Assembly (NCBI GenBank): GCA_937927845.1
Contig: CALFXE010000273.1
Location: forward strand, 1-64,000
DNA length: 64,000 nucleotides
Reading direction: 5' to 3'
Origin: an uncultured Paludibacter sp.
GTDB taxonomy: Bacteria > Bacteroidota > Bacteroidia > Bacteroidales > Paludibacteraceae
Shown here: piece after piece, positions 1 to 8,480 of the stretch
How the letters are laid out: every line of letters starts with the position of its first letter
Numbering within the stretch: position 1 is the first letter of the stretch
Position numbers and translations under genes: made by a program
The notes under the pieces: generated by a model
What the model was told of the DNA's origin: nothing
The model's database searches: none
What the model saw: the letters and a program-made list of their open reading frames with translations, nothing else

Positions 1-1117
1 GTTGTATCCCCAGTATATTTACATTATAGAGCTGACGGAAATTGGATTCCTTTACCCGTTTATTGATCAGTTTTGAGGTAGACATCAACACAACCTCGGC
101 AATGCCAATTTCAGAAAACTCCAATCCGCCAGCCTTAGAGTTGGACATACCATTGTCTGTACCTTCCAGTTTGTGCGTATCAATTAATTTCAAACCGTTC
201 TTGTTGATAAGTTCCGTCACATCATTGAAATTCCCGAATACATACAATATATCGTTTTCCCTGAAAGTACTCGAGGGTCCCGCCATCGTCATATCCACAG
301 TTTTATGAAAACGGTTCCGTGAGTTGATCCTTCGTATTTCAAGTATGCTTACATTATAGGTCCGGGTGATATTTAATTCCTGAAGCGTTTTATTGATAAA
401 GGGAGACCCTTTTTCTATCTGCACCCTGTAGAGATTCTCTGCCAATTGGTACTCTGATACCAGTTGATTCAGCGATTTATTTTTCTTTATAGCCGATTTT
501 TCTTTATCCCTTCCCGTGACCAATAACTTGCTGAGTGGCCATAGTAACAGGATGCCAAGAGTCAGCGTAATTAACCCGACAGGCAAGAATGAGAAGAAAG
601 AGAGTCCCTCAAACCCACCACTGACCAATGCATCGTTGATGATCAGGTTGGGAGGGGTACTGATTAATGTGAGCAGTCCCAGGCTACTGGCAAACGCCAT
701 CGGCATCAGAAACCGGCGTGAGTCTGTTTTGGCTTCCGCTGCCAGACTCATTACGATAGGCAGCATCAGTGCTACTGTTCCCGTATTGCTTACAAATCCG
801 CCGATCCCGCCGGTTACCAACATCACCAGTATAAAAAGCTTGAATTGGTTACCCCCCGCCAGGGCAAGGATTTTTGTACTGATCATTTTCGCAAGTCCCG
901 TCTGGAAGATACCCCCACCGACAATGAACAGGCAAACGATCATGACAACCACGGAATTGGAGAATCCCGATAGTCCCTCTTCGGGTGTGAGTATGCCTGA
1001 TAATACCAGTAAAACGAGTGAGGATAGGGCAACAATATCCGATCGTATTTTACCCCACACAAAGAAAGTAACTGTCAGAAGGATAATTCCGAAAACAATG
1101 AGAATATTTATATCCAT
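1..1117 (-). CDS. SLC13-type anion permease with RCK_C domains, partial
   Basis: Divalent anion/sodium symporter-like permease of the inner membrane; the 3' end lies beyond the left edge. I translated the open minus-strand frame from an ATG at 1117. The first about 200 residues are alternating hydrophobic helices with the family-like stretch STPPNLIINDAL near residue 150 and VSNTGTVALMLP near residue 110. A polar stretch follows, then two RCK_C (TrkA-C)-like blocks, seen as ENLYRVQIEKGSPFINKTL and the start of a second (IGIAEVVLMSTSKLINKRV). This SLC13 plus RCK_C layout is known for sulfate/organic-acid permeases, but the substrate cannot be read. It has its own promoter at 1182-1189. The plus-strand frame across 516-1139 is its shadow. 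Confidence 0.9.
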   Translation of the reverse strand, partial: MDINILIVFGIILLTVTFFVWGKIRSDIVALSSLVLLVLSGILTPEEGLSGFSNSVVVMIVCLFIVGGGIFQTGLAKMISTKILALAGGNQFKLFILVMLVTGGIGGFVSNTGTVALMLPIVMSLAAEAKTDSRRFLMPMAFASSLGLLTLISTPPNLIINDALVSGGFEGLSFFSFLPVGLITLTLGILLLWPLSKLLVTGRDKEKSAIKKNKSLNQLVSEYQLAENLYRVQIEKGSPFINKTLQELNITRTYNVSILEIRRINSRNRFHKTVDMTMAGPSSTFRENDILYVFGNFNDVTELINKNGLKLIDTHKLEGTDNGMSNSKAGGLEFSEIGIAEVVLMSTSKLINKRVKESNFRQLYNVNILGIQ

Positions 1118-1181
1118 AATACGTATTGAGTGTAGTTAAATGATAACCTGCCTGTCACAAACCTGCTTGTCATAACGAGTA

Positions 1182-1189
1182 CAAAGGTA
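1182..1189 (-). promoter_or_regulatory. -7 promoter element for the SLC13-type permease
   Basis: TACCTTTG on the minus strand matches the Bacteroidota -7 consensus TAnnTTTG and lies about 65 bases upstream of the permease ATG. No clear -33 TTTG is seen. Confidence 0.5.
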
Positions 1190-1226
1190 CTAATTTATTG
1201 AAAGGTGGAAAAAAATAGGGAAAAGT

Positions 1227-1257
1227 TTTGAAAATCAAAAAACAGTCCATATTTTTG
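1227..1257 (+). promoter_or_regulatory. Promoter of the SPFH gene (-33 TTTG, -7 TATTTTTG)
   Basis: TTTG at 1227-1230, a 19-base spacer and TATTTTTG at 1250-1257 give a full match to the Bacteroidota sigma-ABfr promoter. The predicted start of transcription is near 1264, leaving a leader of about 30 bases before the ATG at 1295. Confidence 0.7.
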
Positions 1258-1294
1258 TGATATCAAAATAATATCATTTTAAATTTATTGATTT

Positions 1295-2239
1295 ATGGAA
1301 ACAAAAGAATTCAAGTTTAAGGGTTTCAGAATGAACGGTTTCATGATGCTTTTTGTGATGTTAATCCTGTTGGCAGGAATTGTGTGGCTTTTCTCCCCAG
1401 GGGAGATTTGGGGTATCATTACCGGCATTATTCTGTCGATTGTATGGATTATCATGTTTCTCGGATATACCAAACTGGAGCCCAATGAGGCCGTAGTGAT
1501 GATCTTCTTCGGAAAATACAAAGGAGTATTGAAAGAGAACGGATTCTTTTGGGTGAATCCCTTTATGACAAAGAAAAAATTGTCTATGCGCGCCAGAAAC
1601 CTGAACGTGGATCCTATCAAAGTGAATGACAAAGTGGGAAATCCGGTATTGATAGGTTTGGTATTGGTTTGGAAATTGAAAGATACTTACAAGGCGATGT
1701 TTGAAATAGACGCACAGACGATGGCGGCATCCAGGCCAGGGAAAGACGGGGCTGTTTCCTATACGGTAAGTAAACAGATGGATGCCTTTGAGAATTTTGT
1801 GGCAGTACAAAGTGATGCTGCGTTGCGTCAGGTTGCCGGTCAATATGCATATGACAATAATGTGGTTTCGGATATCGAACTGACATTGCGGTCGGGTGGG
1901 GAAGAGATCAATGATGATCTGTTGAAAGAATTGAATATCCGTTTGGAAATGGCCGGAATAGAAGTGGTAGAGGCACGCATCAATTATCTGGCGTATGCAC
2001 CCGAAATTGCAGCCGTGATGCTTCGCCGCCAGCAGGCAGAGGCCATTATATCTGCCCGGGAGAAGATTGTGGAAGGTGCGGTAACAATGGTAAAGATGGC
2101 GTTGGAAAGGATAGAGGATGAAAGTATTGTAGAACTCGACAGCGATAAAAAAGCGGCTATGGTTAGTAACCTTCTCGTGGTACTTTGTGCCGACGAATCG
2201 GCTCAACCGGTACTGAATACGGGGACGTTGTACCAGTGA
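1295..2239 (+). CDS. SPFH/band-7 domain membrane protein
   Basis: Stomatin/prohibitin-family scaffold protein anchored in the inner membrane. Residues about 12-60 form two adjacent hydrophobic segments. The band-7 domain follows from about residue 60 (YTKLEPNEAVVMIFFGKYKG) and runs to about 270, with the typical long amphipathic region RRQQAEAIISAREKIVEGA near the end. At 314 residues it has the usual length. A small ribbon-helix-helix gene follows 81 bases downstream, an arrangement I recall from other Bacteroidota. Role in membrane microdomain or protease organisation is family knowledge; the partner is unknown. Confidence 0.88.
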   Translation: METKEFKFKGFRMNGFMMLFVMLILLAGIVWLFSPGEIWGIITGIILSIVWIIMFLGYTKLEPNEAVVMIFFGKYKGVLKENGFFWVNPFMTKKKLSMRARNLNVDPIKVNDKVGNPVLIGLVLVWKLKDTYKAMFEIDAQTMAASRPGKDGAVSYTVSKQMDAFENFVAVQSDAALRQVAGQYAYDNNVVSDIELTLRSGGEEINDDLLKELNIRLEMAGIEVVEARINYLAYAPEIAAVMLRRQQAEAIISAREKIVEGAVTMVKMALERIEDESIVELDSDKKAAMVSNLLVVLCADESAQPVLNTGTLYQ

Positions 2240-2320
2240 GAGTGGAAAGGTGCCTGAGTGCCTAAGTGAACAGGTGGTTAGGTACTGGTGTGTAATTTGA
2301 TAAGATGGAGCGAATGAAAG

Positions 2321-2482
2321 ATGGCTAAAAAAGAGAAAACGACCAGGAACTTTGCATTGCGGTTGGATGCCGACACCATGGATGCAATAGAGAAATGGGC
2401 TGCCGATGAATTTCGCAGTGTGAACGGTCAAATTCAATGGATTTTGGATCAGGCGCTCAAAAAGAACGGGCGGTTGAAATGA
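2321..2482 (+). CDS. Small Arc-like ribbon-helix-helix protein
   Basis: A 53-residue basic protein starting MAKKEKTTRNFALRLD. The beta-strand FALRLD, followed by two helices (DTMDAIEKWAADEF and NGQIQWILDQALKKN), matches the Arc/MetJ ribbon-helix-helix fold, which binds DNA as a dimer. It lies just after the SPFH gene in the same direction and may share its transcript. Its target is unknown. Confidence comes from the fold pattern and the clean frame from ATG to TGA. Confidence 0.75.
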   Translation: MAKKEKTTRNFALRLDADTMDAIEKWAADEFRSVNGQIQWILDQALKKNGRLK

Positions 2483-2529
2483 GACAGATTTGTTTTGTTA
2501 TTAAATTTTTATTTTCACAATAAATCTCT

Positions 2530-2537
2530 TATCTTTG
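2530..2537 (+). promoter_or_regulatory. -7 promoter element of the 54/76-residue gene pair
   Basis: TATCTTTG matches TAnnTTTG and ends 11 bases before the ATG at 2549, so the transcript would have a very short leader. Confidence 0.5.
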
Positions 2538-2548
2538 TTTGAACAGAA

Positions 2549-2713
2549 ATGAAAAAGGTTGAGTTTACATCTTACTTGGATTTCCAAAAATTGAACCGGT
2601 TGAGAGTTCGATTGGTTATTGATAATGGAATATTGTTAGATGTAGTATATCAATATAAAACATTTTTACAGGGAAAATGGTTGGCGATTGTCCGATATGA
2701 ACAGAAAAAATAA
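2549..2713 (+). CDS. 54-residue protein, first gene of a coupled pair
   Basis: Starts MKKVEFTSYLDFQKLNRLRV and ends in KWLAIVRYEQKK. The alternating charged/hydrophobic pattern suggests a small beta-rich domain (VRLVIDNGILLDVVYQYK, then the WLAIVRYE strand). It faintly resembles small proteins of the DUF7718 type that I remember ending in a similar W-x-x-[IV]-VRY strand, but this is not secure. Its TAA stop shares a base with the ATG of the next gene (TAATG at 2711-2715), so the two are translationally coupled. A toxin/antitoxin or immunity pair is possible but unproven. Confidence 0.65.
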   Translation: MKKVEFTSYLDFQKLNRLRVRLVIDNGILLDVVYQYKTFLQGKWLAIVRYEQKK

Positions 2714-2943
2714 TGACACGAAAAGAGATAGTTGAACGCAATATAAGCTTGACTTTTGATTTTGTACATCATCTTATCGATAATAAACTTGAAATCAATG
2801 AATTACCGAGTGATTTTGATATTGAGTTTATTGATAAAGATTTTCCGAAAATTGAAATGAAAATTGAAGGGGTTGATGCTTTGTCGGAACCTGAAGTTCC
2901 AAAAAAATATATTACTGTCAAAAGAACATTTTCGTTAAGCTAA
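2713..2943 (+). CDS. 76-residue acidic protein, second gene of a coupled pair
   Basis: Unrecognised acidic protein starting MTRKEIVERNISLTFDFVHH. Helical N-terminal half followed by an acidic strand-rich part (DFDIEFIDKDFPKIEMKIEG). It is translationally coupled to the preceding 54-residue gene through TAATG and is followed by an intrinsic terminator, so the two genes form a complete two-gene transcription unit with their own promoter. Confidence 0.65.
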   Translation: MTRKEIVERNISLTFDFVHHLIDNKLEINELPSDFDIEFIDKDFPKIEMKIEGVDALSEPEVPKKYITVKRTFSLS

Positions 2944-3037
2944 TTAGACAAAATAACTGGTTCCAGTTTTCATAAAAAACGATTTGATGTAATCAAAAAG
3001 ACTGAAAACAGTGAGTAGTGTTTTGTATAAATAATTA

Positions 3038-3068
3038 AACCGATTGATTTTCAGTCGGTTTTTCTTTT
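3038..3068 (+). terminator. Intrinsic terminator after the small gene pair
   Basis: AACCGATTGA at 3038-3047 pairs with TCAGTCGGTT at 3051-3060 around a TTT loop, followed by TTTCTTTT. This is a clear rho-independent terminator, about 95 bases after the stop at 2943. The rest of 2944-3257 holds only the promoter of the next gene. Confidence 0.8.
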
Positions 3069-3139
3069 AGTCGAAATTTTAACAATCTAAAATATTTTAT
3101 TTAACTAAATATATTCGTCGTAGAACGAAAGGTTTTAGT

Positions 3140-3147
3140 TATATTTG
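3140..3147 (+). promoter_or_regulatory. -7 promoter element of the BlaI/M56 operon
   Basis: TATATTTG matches TAnnTTTG. It lies about 110 bases before the ATG at 3258, so the leader is about 100 bases and could hold the BlaI operator; no clean dyad was read. Confidence 0.5.
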
Positions 3148-3257
3148 TATTGTGATTGATTTTTATCAAGTTTTGTTCTTCGAATCGGGATGAAACGTTT
3201 GAAAATCGGAGATCACACAACATTTAAAGTGAAGTATAACAATTTAATAATCAAAAT

Positions 3258-3626
3258 ATGAAAGAGTTAACACCCAGGGAAGAAGAAGTAATGCGATTTT
3301 TTTGGAATGAAGGACCGCTGTTTGTAAAGCAGTTGGTGGAGAGGTATCCCGATCCGAAACCACATTTCAATACCTTGTCTACTTATGCACGTATGCTGGA
3401 AGAGAAAGGTTTTCTGTCGCATGAAGCATTCGGTGCTACCTATCGTTATTTCGCGATTATCAGTGAGGAGGAATATCGCAACCGTACATTGAGGAGTGTG
3501 GTGAAGAAGTATTTCGATAATTCCTATCTGAGTGTGGTCTCATCGCTTATCAAAGAGCAGGATATTTCTGTGGAAGAAATCCGGAAACTATTGGATGAAG
3601 TGGAAAGGTCGGATCCTAAAAAATGA
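3258..3626 (+). CDS. BlaI/MecI/CopY-family repressor
   Basis: Winged-helix repressor of 122 residues. The N-terminus (LTPREEEVMRFFWNEGPLF) and the middle (FNTLSTYARMLEEKGFLSHE) fit the Penicillinase_R domain, including the recognition helix region and the wing. The C-terminal dimerisation region has YLSVVSSLIKEQDISVEEI. Its stop overlaps the ATG of the M56-peptidase gene (ATGA, 3623-3626), so repressor and sensor are translationally coupled as in other BlaI/BlaR1 systems. The usual mechanism is cleavage of the repressor after signal sensing by the membrane peptidase. Confidence 0.92.
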   Translation: MKELTPREEEVMRFFWNEGPLFVKQLVERYPDPKPHFNTLSTYARMLEEKGFLSHEAFGATYRYFAIISEEEYRNRTLRSVVKKYFDNSYLSVVSSLIKEQDISVEEIRKLLDEVERSDPKK

Positions 3627-5674
3627 CTATTATGGAACTTTTTCTTTATTGGTTGCTCCGGGCAACCATCTTAACGGTATTATTTTATGGCTTATACAAG
3701 TGGTTTTTTGCCAATAATACCTTCCACAGTGTCAACCGTTTTTCGTTGATATGCATATTATTGTTGATAACAGTGCTTCCCCTTTTCCGTTTTAATCTTA
3801 TTCCTGAGAAGCAACCGGAACCTATTACCGAATCTTTTTGGACGGATTTTTCTTCCATTCCCGTTACCGGGTTTGTGGAAACGCAACCGCGGATAGAAAT
3901 TCCATGGATCCAGATACTGATGATCTTGTTTGTTATGGGATTTCTATTCACATTTGCCCGTTATCTGATCGGCTTGGCCCAGATTATAATTATCATCCGT
4001 AAAGCAGAAAAACAAACCCTGGCTGATCATACCGTCTTATGTATAACCGATAAGAATATTTCGCCATTCAGTTGGATGAACTATATCGTGCTTTCCCGGA
4101 AGGAGTTGTCAGCGGATAATCAAGCCGTAATCCGTCATGAAAGGGCACACATTCATTTCCGGCATTCGGTGGATATGATCTTTTTCGATGTTTTTACCTC
4201 TGTTTTCTGGTTCAATCCTTTTTCCTGGTTATTGCGACAGGAAGTTCAGTCTGTTCATGAGTATCAAGCGGACCAACAGGTGCTTAATTACGGAATCGAT
4301 TCCCAACAATACCAACTTTTATTAATCCGCAAAAGCGTAGGCGATTATAAATTTGCTTTGGCAAACAATTTTCATCAACGCGACCTGCACAAACGAATTA
4401 CTATGATGAAGAAAAACAAAACAGACCGTAGAGTAGGGTGGAATTACGCAATGACGCTTCCCGTATTGTTTATGGCCCTGATTGCACTTTCAGTGCCGAA
4501 GTTGAATGCGAAAGCAGTAGAAAAAGAGAATAATGACACAGACTTAGTGGAGGAAAAAATTACTGTTTCAGGGCAAGTAGTGGATGAAAGCGGTAAGCCT
4601 ATTCCAATGGTTGCAATTATTAACAAGGAAAACAGTTCAGGAACTATAAGTGATAATAATGGACAATTTGTACTCAATACCGAAAAAGGAGCTACCTATT
4701 CTTTTGTGATGGTCGATTACAAAGAGCGAAAAGTTACCTTGACAAAATCCCAGTCCGATCTGAAGGTGATACTCGAAAAAGGAGAGGGAGAGAGTGATGA
4801 ACTCATTACAGTCAGGATAAAAGGCCGGGATGATGTGGATGAAGTAGTCGATAATCAGTCGACAGTCATGGTGTCGGGAAGTGTAAAAGACAAACAAGGC
4901 GTGATTATAGGAGGGCTGGTTACGATCAAAGGTACAGAAAAAGGAACAGTGACCGATTTGGATGGAAATTTTCGTATTAAAGCAAATATAGGTGATATAC
5001 TTCAATTTTCGATGATCAATTACAAAACTGTGGAGTATCCTGTAGAAAAAGAGGAGAACAACCTTGTTGTTGTTTTAGTGCCTGAAGAGACTACCAGTGG
5101 GGATAATAAATCAGGACAGGATAAATTGAAAGTGATTGGAATAGATCAGATGGAAAGTTCTCAAAATGGTAAGGGAAAGGTGACTCTACGTTCAGTGGGT
5201 GGTAAGCAGCCACTTTATATTGTAGATGGAAAGACTATCTCCGATACAGAGATGCAAAAAATAAATGCCGACAATATTGAATCCATCTCTGTCTTAAAAG
5301 ACAAGGCCGCTATCGAGATTTATGGAGATAAAGGAAAAGATGGTGTGATTTTGATTGAGACGAAAAAGGAAAATAAGGATAATGATGTTGTAGTAGTCGG
5401 TTACGGATCAATGGATTCTCTCCGGGGTAATATGAATCGCATAGTAATAAGTTCACATGATAAGAACTCTCAGGATTTAGATCCATTCAATGGACATTCA
5501 CCCTTAATTGTTGTTGATGGAGAAAAAATGCCGAAAGATTTTAAAGTGAATTCCATTGATCCCAATGACATTAAATCAATCTCGGTGTTGAAGGATAATA
5601 GTGGTACGCAAATGTATGGGGACGAAGGAAAAAACGGAGTGGTCATTATTACGAAAAAGCCAATTATCCCATAA
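3623..5674 (+). CDS. BlaR1-like M56 membrane peptidase with carboxypeptidase-regulatory and TonB-plug-like repeats
   Basis: A 683-residue sensor of the inner membrane. Residues 1-120 hold three hydrophobic segments; the gluzincin motif HERAH sits at 172-176 and another hydrophobic segment near residue 280. The C-terminal half is unlike BlaR1 and lacks a penicillin-binding domain. It has two carboxypeptidase-D-regulatory-like units (from about ITVSGQVVDESGKPIP and VMVSGSVKDKQGVIIGG) and two units like the plug domain of SusC-type receptors (QPLYIVDGK...IESISVLKDKAAIEIYG and SPLIVVDGE...IKSISVLKDNSGTQMYG). Such chimeras occur in Bacteroidota. Coupled to the BlaI-like gene. The signal it senses is unknown; contact with an outer-membrane transporter is an inference. 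Confidence 0.88.
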   Translation: MTIMELFLYWLLRATILTVLFYGLYKWFFANNTFHSVNRFSLICILLLITVLPLFRFNLIPEKQPEPITESFWTDFSSIPVTGFVETQPRIEIPWIQILMILFVMGFLFTFARYLIGLAQIIIIIRKAEKQTLADHTVLCITDKNISPFSWMNYIVLSRKELSADNQAVIRHERAHIHFRHSVDMIFFDVFTSVFWFNPFSWLLRQEVQSVHEYQADQQVLNYGIDSQQYQLLLIRKSVGDYKFALANNFHQRDLHKRITMMKKNKTDRRVGWNYAMTLPVLFMALIALSVPKLNAKAVEKENNDTDLVEEKITVSGQVVDESGKPIPMVAIINKENSSGTISDNNGQFVLNTEKGATYSFVMVDYKERKVTLTKSQSDLKVILEKGEGESDELITVRIKGRDDVDEVVDNQSTVMVSGSVKDKQGVIIGGLVTIKGTEKGTVTDLDGNFRIKANIGDILQFSMINYKTVEYPVEKEENNLVVVLVPEETTSGDNKSGQDKLKVIGIDQMESSQNGKGKVTLRSVGGKQPLYIVDGKTISDTEMQKINADNIESISVLKDKAAIEIYGDKGKDGVILIETKKENKDNDVVVVGYGSMDSLRGNMNRIVISSHDKNSQDLDPFNGHSPLIVVDGEKMPKDFKVNSIDPNDIKSISVLKDNSGTQMYGDEGKNGVVIITKKPIIP

Positions 5675-5906
5675 TAGCTGAAAGATACAACATAAAAGGT
5701 AAAGAAAGACTTATTCAGGTTTTTACAAAGAAGTGAAAAATTACAATCATGAACCCATTTCAAATGTCAAAACCCATAAGCGGCCTGCCGCATCTCCTTT
5801 GTCGATGCCAACGGATGTGGCGGGTTCAGGTAGCGTTCTAAAAATTTCCGTTGGTAAATTGGCATGTATTCCGCTATGGGGAAGTAGCATATATACAATA
5901 CAAAAG

Positions 5907-6689
5907 TTATAAACCGGCCGAAACGGTATAGGCATCGTGATAAAAGATAAGCGTGCGCTTATCTTTTTTTGCTTTGTCCATAAAGCGTTTCTTTTCTTCC
6001 ATGGCAACGGCCACACTATTGTCATAGCCCGAAAGCCAGCTTAATGAGAGGTTGAGTGATGTGGGTACCACATCACCCGGAAAAGCGTAATTTCCTTCTT
6101 CCGTATCGAAAAGCACGGCGATCTGTCCCGGAGTATGTCCGTCATAGAGTTCCAGCCGGACCTGTTCATCGAGTTGCCCGTCCTCCAACACGAACTGTAA
6201 TTGTCCCGCATCATACACCGGTTCAATATTGTCGGCGAAAAAAGATCCCTTTTCAAAAAGCGAGGGAGTGCGGTAATTTTTCCATTGGGCAAGGCTCAAG
6301 TGATAAGTGGCGTTGGGGTAGGTGGGTACTGCCTTTTTATCGCTGTTGAATACTGTACAGCCGCCACAATGGTCAAAATGGAGATGAGTGATAATCACGT
6401 CGGTCACCTCTTCCGGCGTATATCCGATTTTTCGGATTTCCCCGGCAATATCTTTCTGGTCGAACGGCTGAAAGAATTTCAAGCGGGAGTTGTGCTTGTC
6501 GCCTATTCCCGCATCCACCAGGATACGTCTTGTGTCTGTCTCGATAAAGAGGCAGCGCAGCGCCATCACGCACATATTCTTTTCATCGACCTTGTATTTT
6601 GCGGACCAGTATTTTTTGGGTACGGTGCCAAACATCACGCCGCCGTCACCATGGAAATATCCCGATTCAATGATATGGAACTTGATCAT
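5907..6689 (-). CDS. Metallo-beta-lactamase-fold hydrolase
   Basis: A 260-residue MBL-fold hydrolase, probably cytoplasmic because no signal peptide is seen. The zinc site THLHFDH has H102, H104, D106 and H107. Further ligands fit GHTPGQ near residue 180, an aspartate in FPGDV near 203, and FYHDAY near 250. The layout with VDAGIGDKH before the HxHxDH motif is close to N-acyl-homoserine-lactonase-like enzymes, but substrate cannot be inferred. The 232 bases between its end and the preceding M56 gene hold no visible gene. Confidence 0.88.
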   Translation of the reverse strand: MIKFHIIESGYFHGDGGVMFGTVPKKYWSAKYKVDEKNMCVMALRCLFIETDTRRILVDAGIGDKHNSRLKFFQPFDQKDIAGEIRKIGYTPEEVTDVIITHLHFDHCGGCTVFNSDKKAVPTYPNATYHLSLAQWKNYRTPSLFEKGSFFADNIEPVYDAGQLQFVLEDGQLDEQVRLELYDGHTPGQIAVLFDTEEGNYAFPGDVVPTSLNLSLSWLSGYDNSVAVAMEEKKRFMDKAKKDKRTLIFYHDAYTVSAGL

Positions 6690-6707
6690 ACACTATAAAT
6701 GTTTATG

Positions 6708-6715
6708 CAAAATTA
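6708..6715 (-). promoter_or_regulatory. -7 promoter element of the MBL-fold gene
   Basis: TAATTTTG followed by C on the minus strand matches TAnnTTTGC and lies 18 bases upstream of the ATG at 6689. Confidence 0.5.
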
Positions 6716-6775
6716 CCTCTTTTTGCGATATTGTGCACTGAAATCACCAGATTTCGTTAAACAGTCATAGATAAA

Positions 6776-6818
6776 AACAGGATCATTGCTTTTTTTAAAA
6801 GATATGATCCCGCCTGTT
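6776..6818 (-). terminator. Hairpin downstream of the beta-barrel-like gene
   Basis: AACAGGATCAT pairs with ATGATCC and TGTT (CGCC bulged) around a T-rich loop. It lies between the stop at 6859 and the promoter of the MBL gene, in the right place to end transcription of the minus-strand gene. Confidence 0.45.
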
Positions 6819-6858
6819 AATGAAGCATTTTTTGTTTTGGATGCGTGCTTATTCTGCA

Positions 6859-7773
6859 TCAGAAGTAAAATTGGACTCCAATAGTGGCCTGGTTGGCTTC
6901 CGGTCCTTTGTTATTTCTGAAGAGGTTGCACGGAGAATAGGAGGCGAAGAATCCCAGGTCGTCCACTCCTCCCTGGAGCAGTAGATCCAGGGTAACGGGT
7001 CGGATATTCAGTTCTCCGGGCAGTTTAGTCTTCACTTTTTTCCCATTTTCGTTGTTCGCCCAAACTTTGGATGATGACGCGGTCTTTACTTTGGCAACCA
7101 CACCTGCATTCACAAAGAAATGAGAGCGACGTCCCAAATCCCAGTTGGTTTCAATGAGGAATGGAAAGGTGAGATAAGTATAGTGCAGACGGGTGTCCCT
7201 ATATTCATTGCCGGGCTCGGTGGTGGTGACGACCGATTTGTAATCCACTACCTCGATGGCTTTGTTCTTTTGCCAGTGGATGGCGTTGAATTGAATGCCC
7301 ATACCGGTAATTCCGGTGAAATTGCTGTTCCCTATACGCCATGAACCTTCGATAAGGTTCAGGTTGTATTGCAATGAACGGCTGAGGTTGACGATAGATG
7401 CCAGTTCGCCGTCGAAATCTAGTCCGTTGGGGAGATTAGCGAATCCCACACCGAACCCTGCCCAGTGTGAACGGCTTGGGCGACGCTTGCTTTTCGGTTT
7501 GAAAATATCGGGTACCGATATCTCGAAACTATTTTCGTATACTCGTTCAATACTTCTCCCGTCGGTATAGATACCTTCGTATATCTTCCGGCTCTCGATG
7601 GTATCACCCTGTTCATTTTGATGATATACCGAGATATTCATTCGATGGTCGTTTTCTGAAATAACCACTTTCCGGTTGTTGTAGTGAAAAGTGGTGTCGG
7701 CCGGGAGTAGTGTTGAAGCGTCCATATACAAGGCGAGCAACAAAAAAGCGATGATAATTGTAATTTTCTTCAT
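6859..7773 (-). CDS. Putative outer-membrane beta-barrel protein
   Basis: A 304-residue exported protein. Residues 1-20 form a signal peptide (MKKITIIIAFLLLALYMDAS). The N-terminal 100 residues are polar; from SHWAGFGVGFANLP (about residue 103) on, alternating strands ending with an aromatic residue (TIGVQFYF) look like a small PorT/OmpW-type barrel. Several such genes follow sigma/anti-sigma operons in Bacteroidales, as here. Function unknown. Confidence 0.75.
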   Translation of the reverse strand: MKKITIIIAFLLLALYMDASTLLPADTTFHYNNRKVVISENDHRMNISVYHQNEQGDTIESRKIYEGIYTDGRSIERVYENSFEISVPDIFKPKSKRRPSRSHWAGFGVGFANLPNGLDFDGELASIVNLSRSLQYNLNLIEGSWRIGNSNFTGITGMGIQFNAIHWQKNKAIEVVDYKSVVTTTEPGNEYRDTRLHYTYLTFPFLIETNWDLGRRSHFFVNAGVVAKVKTASSSKVWANNENGKKVKTKLPGELNIRPVTLDLLLQGGVDDLGFFASYSPCNLFRNNKGPEANQATIGVQFYF

Positions 7774-7906
7774 TGTTTTATTTTTTTAGAGTAAAGAGCA
7801 AAGAATAAAGACTTTTAGAACCAAGAGCCAAGACTATTTGGGGTTTGTGAAGTCGGATTTGAGATTTCAGAACCAAGACCCAAGACCAGAAATTTAGCTC
7901 CATTGG

Positions 7907-7946
7907 TAATTAGTAATTAGTAATTGGTAATTGGTAATTGGTAATT
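7907..7946. repeat. 7-bp tandem repeat TAATTRG
   Basis: Five full copies and one partial copy of TAATTAG/TAATTGG in the gap between two minus-strand genes. Related TAATTAGT/ATTGG words recur at 10257-10285, and nearby are near-repeats AACCAAGAGCCAAGAC and AACCAAGACCCAAGACC (about 7825 and 7870). These look like spreading intergenic repeats of this genome. Confidence 0.8.
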
Positions 7947-7956
7947 AAATAACTAC

Positions 7957-8415
7957 TTAGTCGCTTCTAATAAACAACCGGTTGATCAGCTCTTCGGAAT
8001 CATTTCCTCCTTCCATATAAATCAGCGTGGCAGTACCGTCGTTTCCGATCTTGAACAGGATATATCTGTTTATTTGGTTTTTCTGTTCGGGAAGCTGGTA
8101 ATACCCCGACGAGATAATACCATTGTTGATGACCTCTTTTATCTGGTACGCCTGTTGCTTGTCCGTTTCGAGGCATTGTTGTATTTCCTCCAGGATGGTC
8201 CGGTCGTATTGCAGGGTGATGCTGCGGTATTTATCAAGTTGATAGTTGTGGAGTGCTTTGCCGGAGAGGACTACCATGGTGGCACCTTTTTGTTTCCCAT
8301 ATTTTTCGAAGACTGTATTGATCCTTAGATTTTCCTGTGCTTGTACCGTCACCCCCGTGGTGAAAAGGAACAGGAAAAGGATAAACAGGCGAAAAATTGT
8401 TTTCTTTATCTTCAT
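7957..8415 (-). CDS. Exported DUF6108-like protein
   Basis: A 152-residue protein when started at the ATG at 8415 (MKIKKTIFRLFILFLFLF), which gives a proper signal peptide ending near VQAQ; an upstream ATG would add 20 residues before it and is less likely. The mature part INTVFEKYGKQKGATMVVLS fits a small Bacteroidales family I recall as DUF6108. It is the third gene of the sigma/anti-sigma operon, so it may be an effector or target of that regulon. Function unknown. Confidence 0.75.
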   Translation of the reverse strand: MKIKKTIFRLFILFLFLFTTGVTVQAQENLRINTVFEKYGKQKGATMVVLSGKALHNYQLDKYRSITLQYDRTILEEIQQCLETDKQQAYQIKEVINNGIISSGYYQLPEQKNQINRYILFKIGNDGTATLIYMEGGNDSEELINRLFIRSD

Positions 8416-8480
8416 TGTAATAACGTGTTTATATTCGTATCGTAAAATTATCATTATAAGAAGGTTCATCTGCATTGTGC

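Noticed and set aside
516..1139. 207-codon plus-strand frame
   Set aside because: It is antisense to the permease, which reads continuously on the minus strand with membrane helices and RCK_C motifs and a promoter.
1361..2437. 358-codon minus-strand frame
   Set aside because: Antisense to the SPFH gene and the ribbon-helix-helix gene; composition rich in His/Cys/Phe without any domain.
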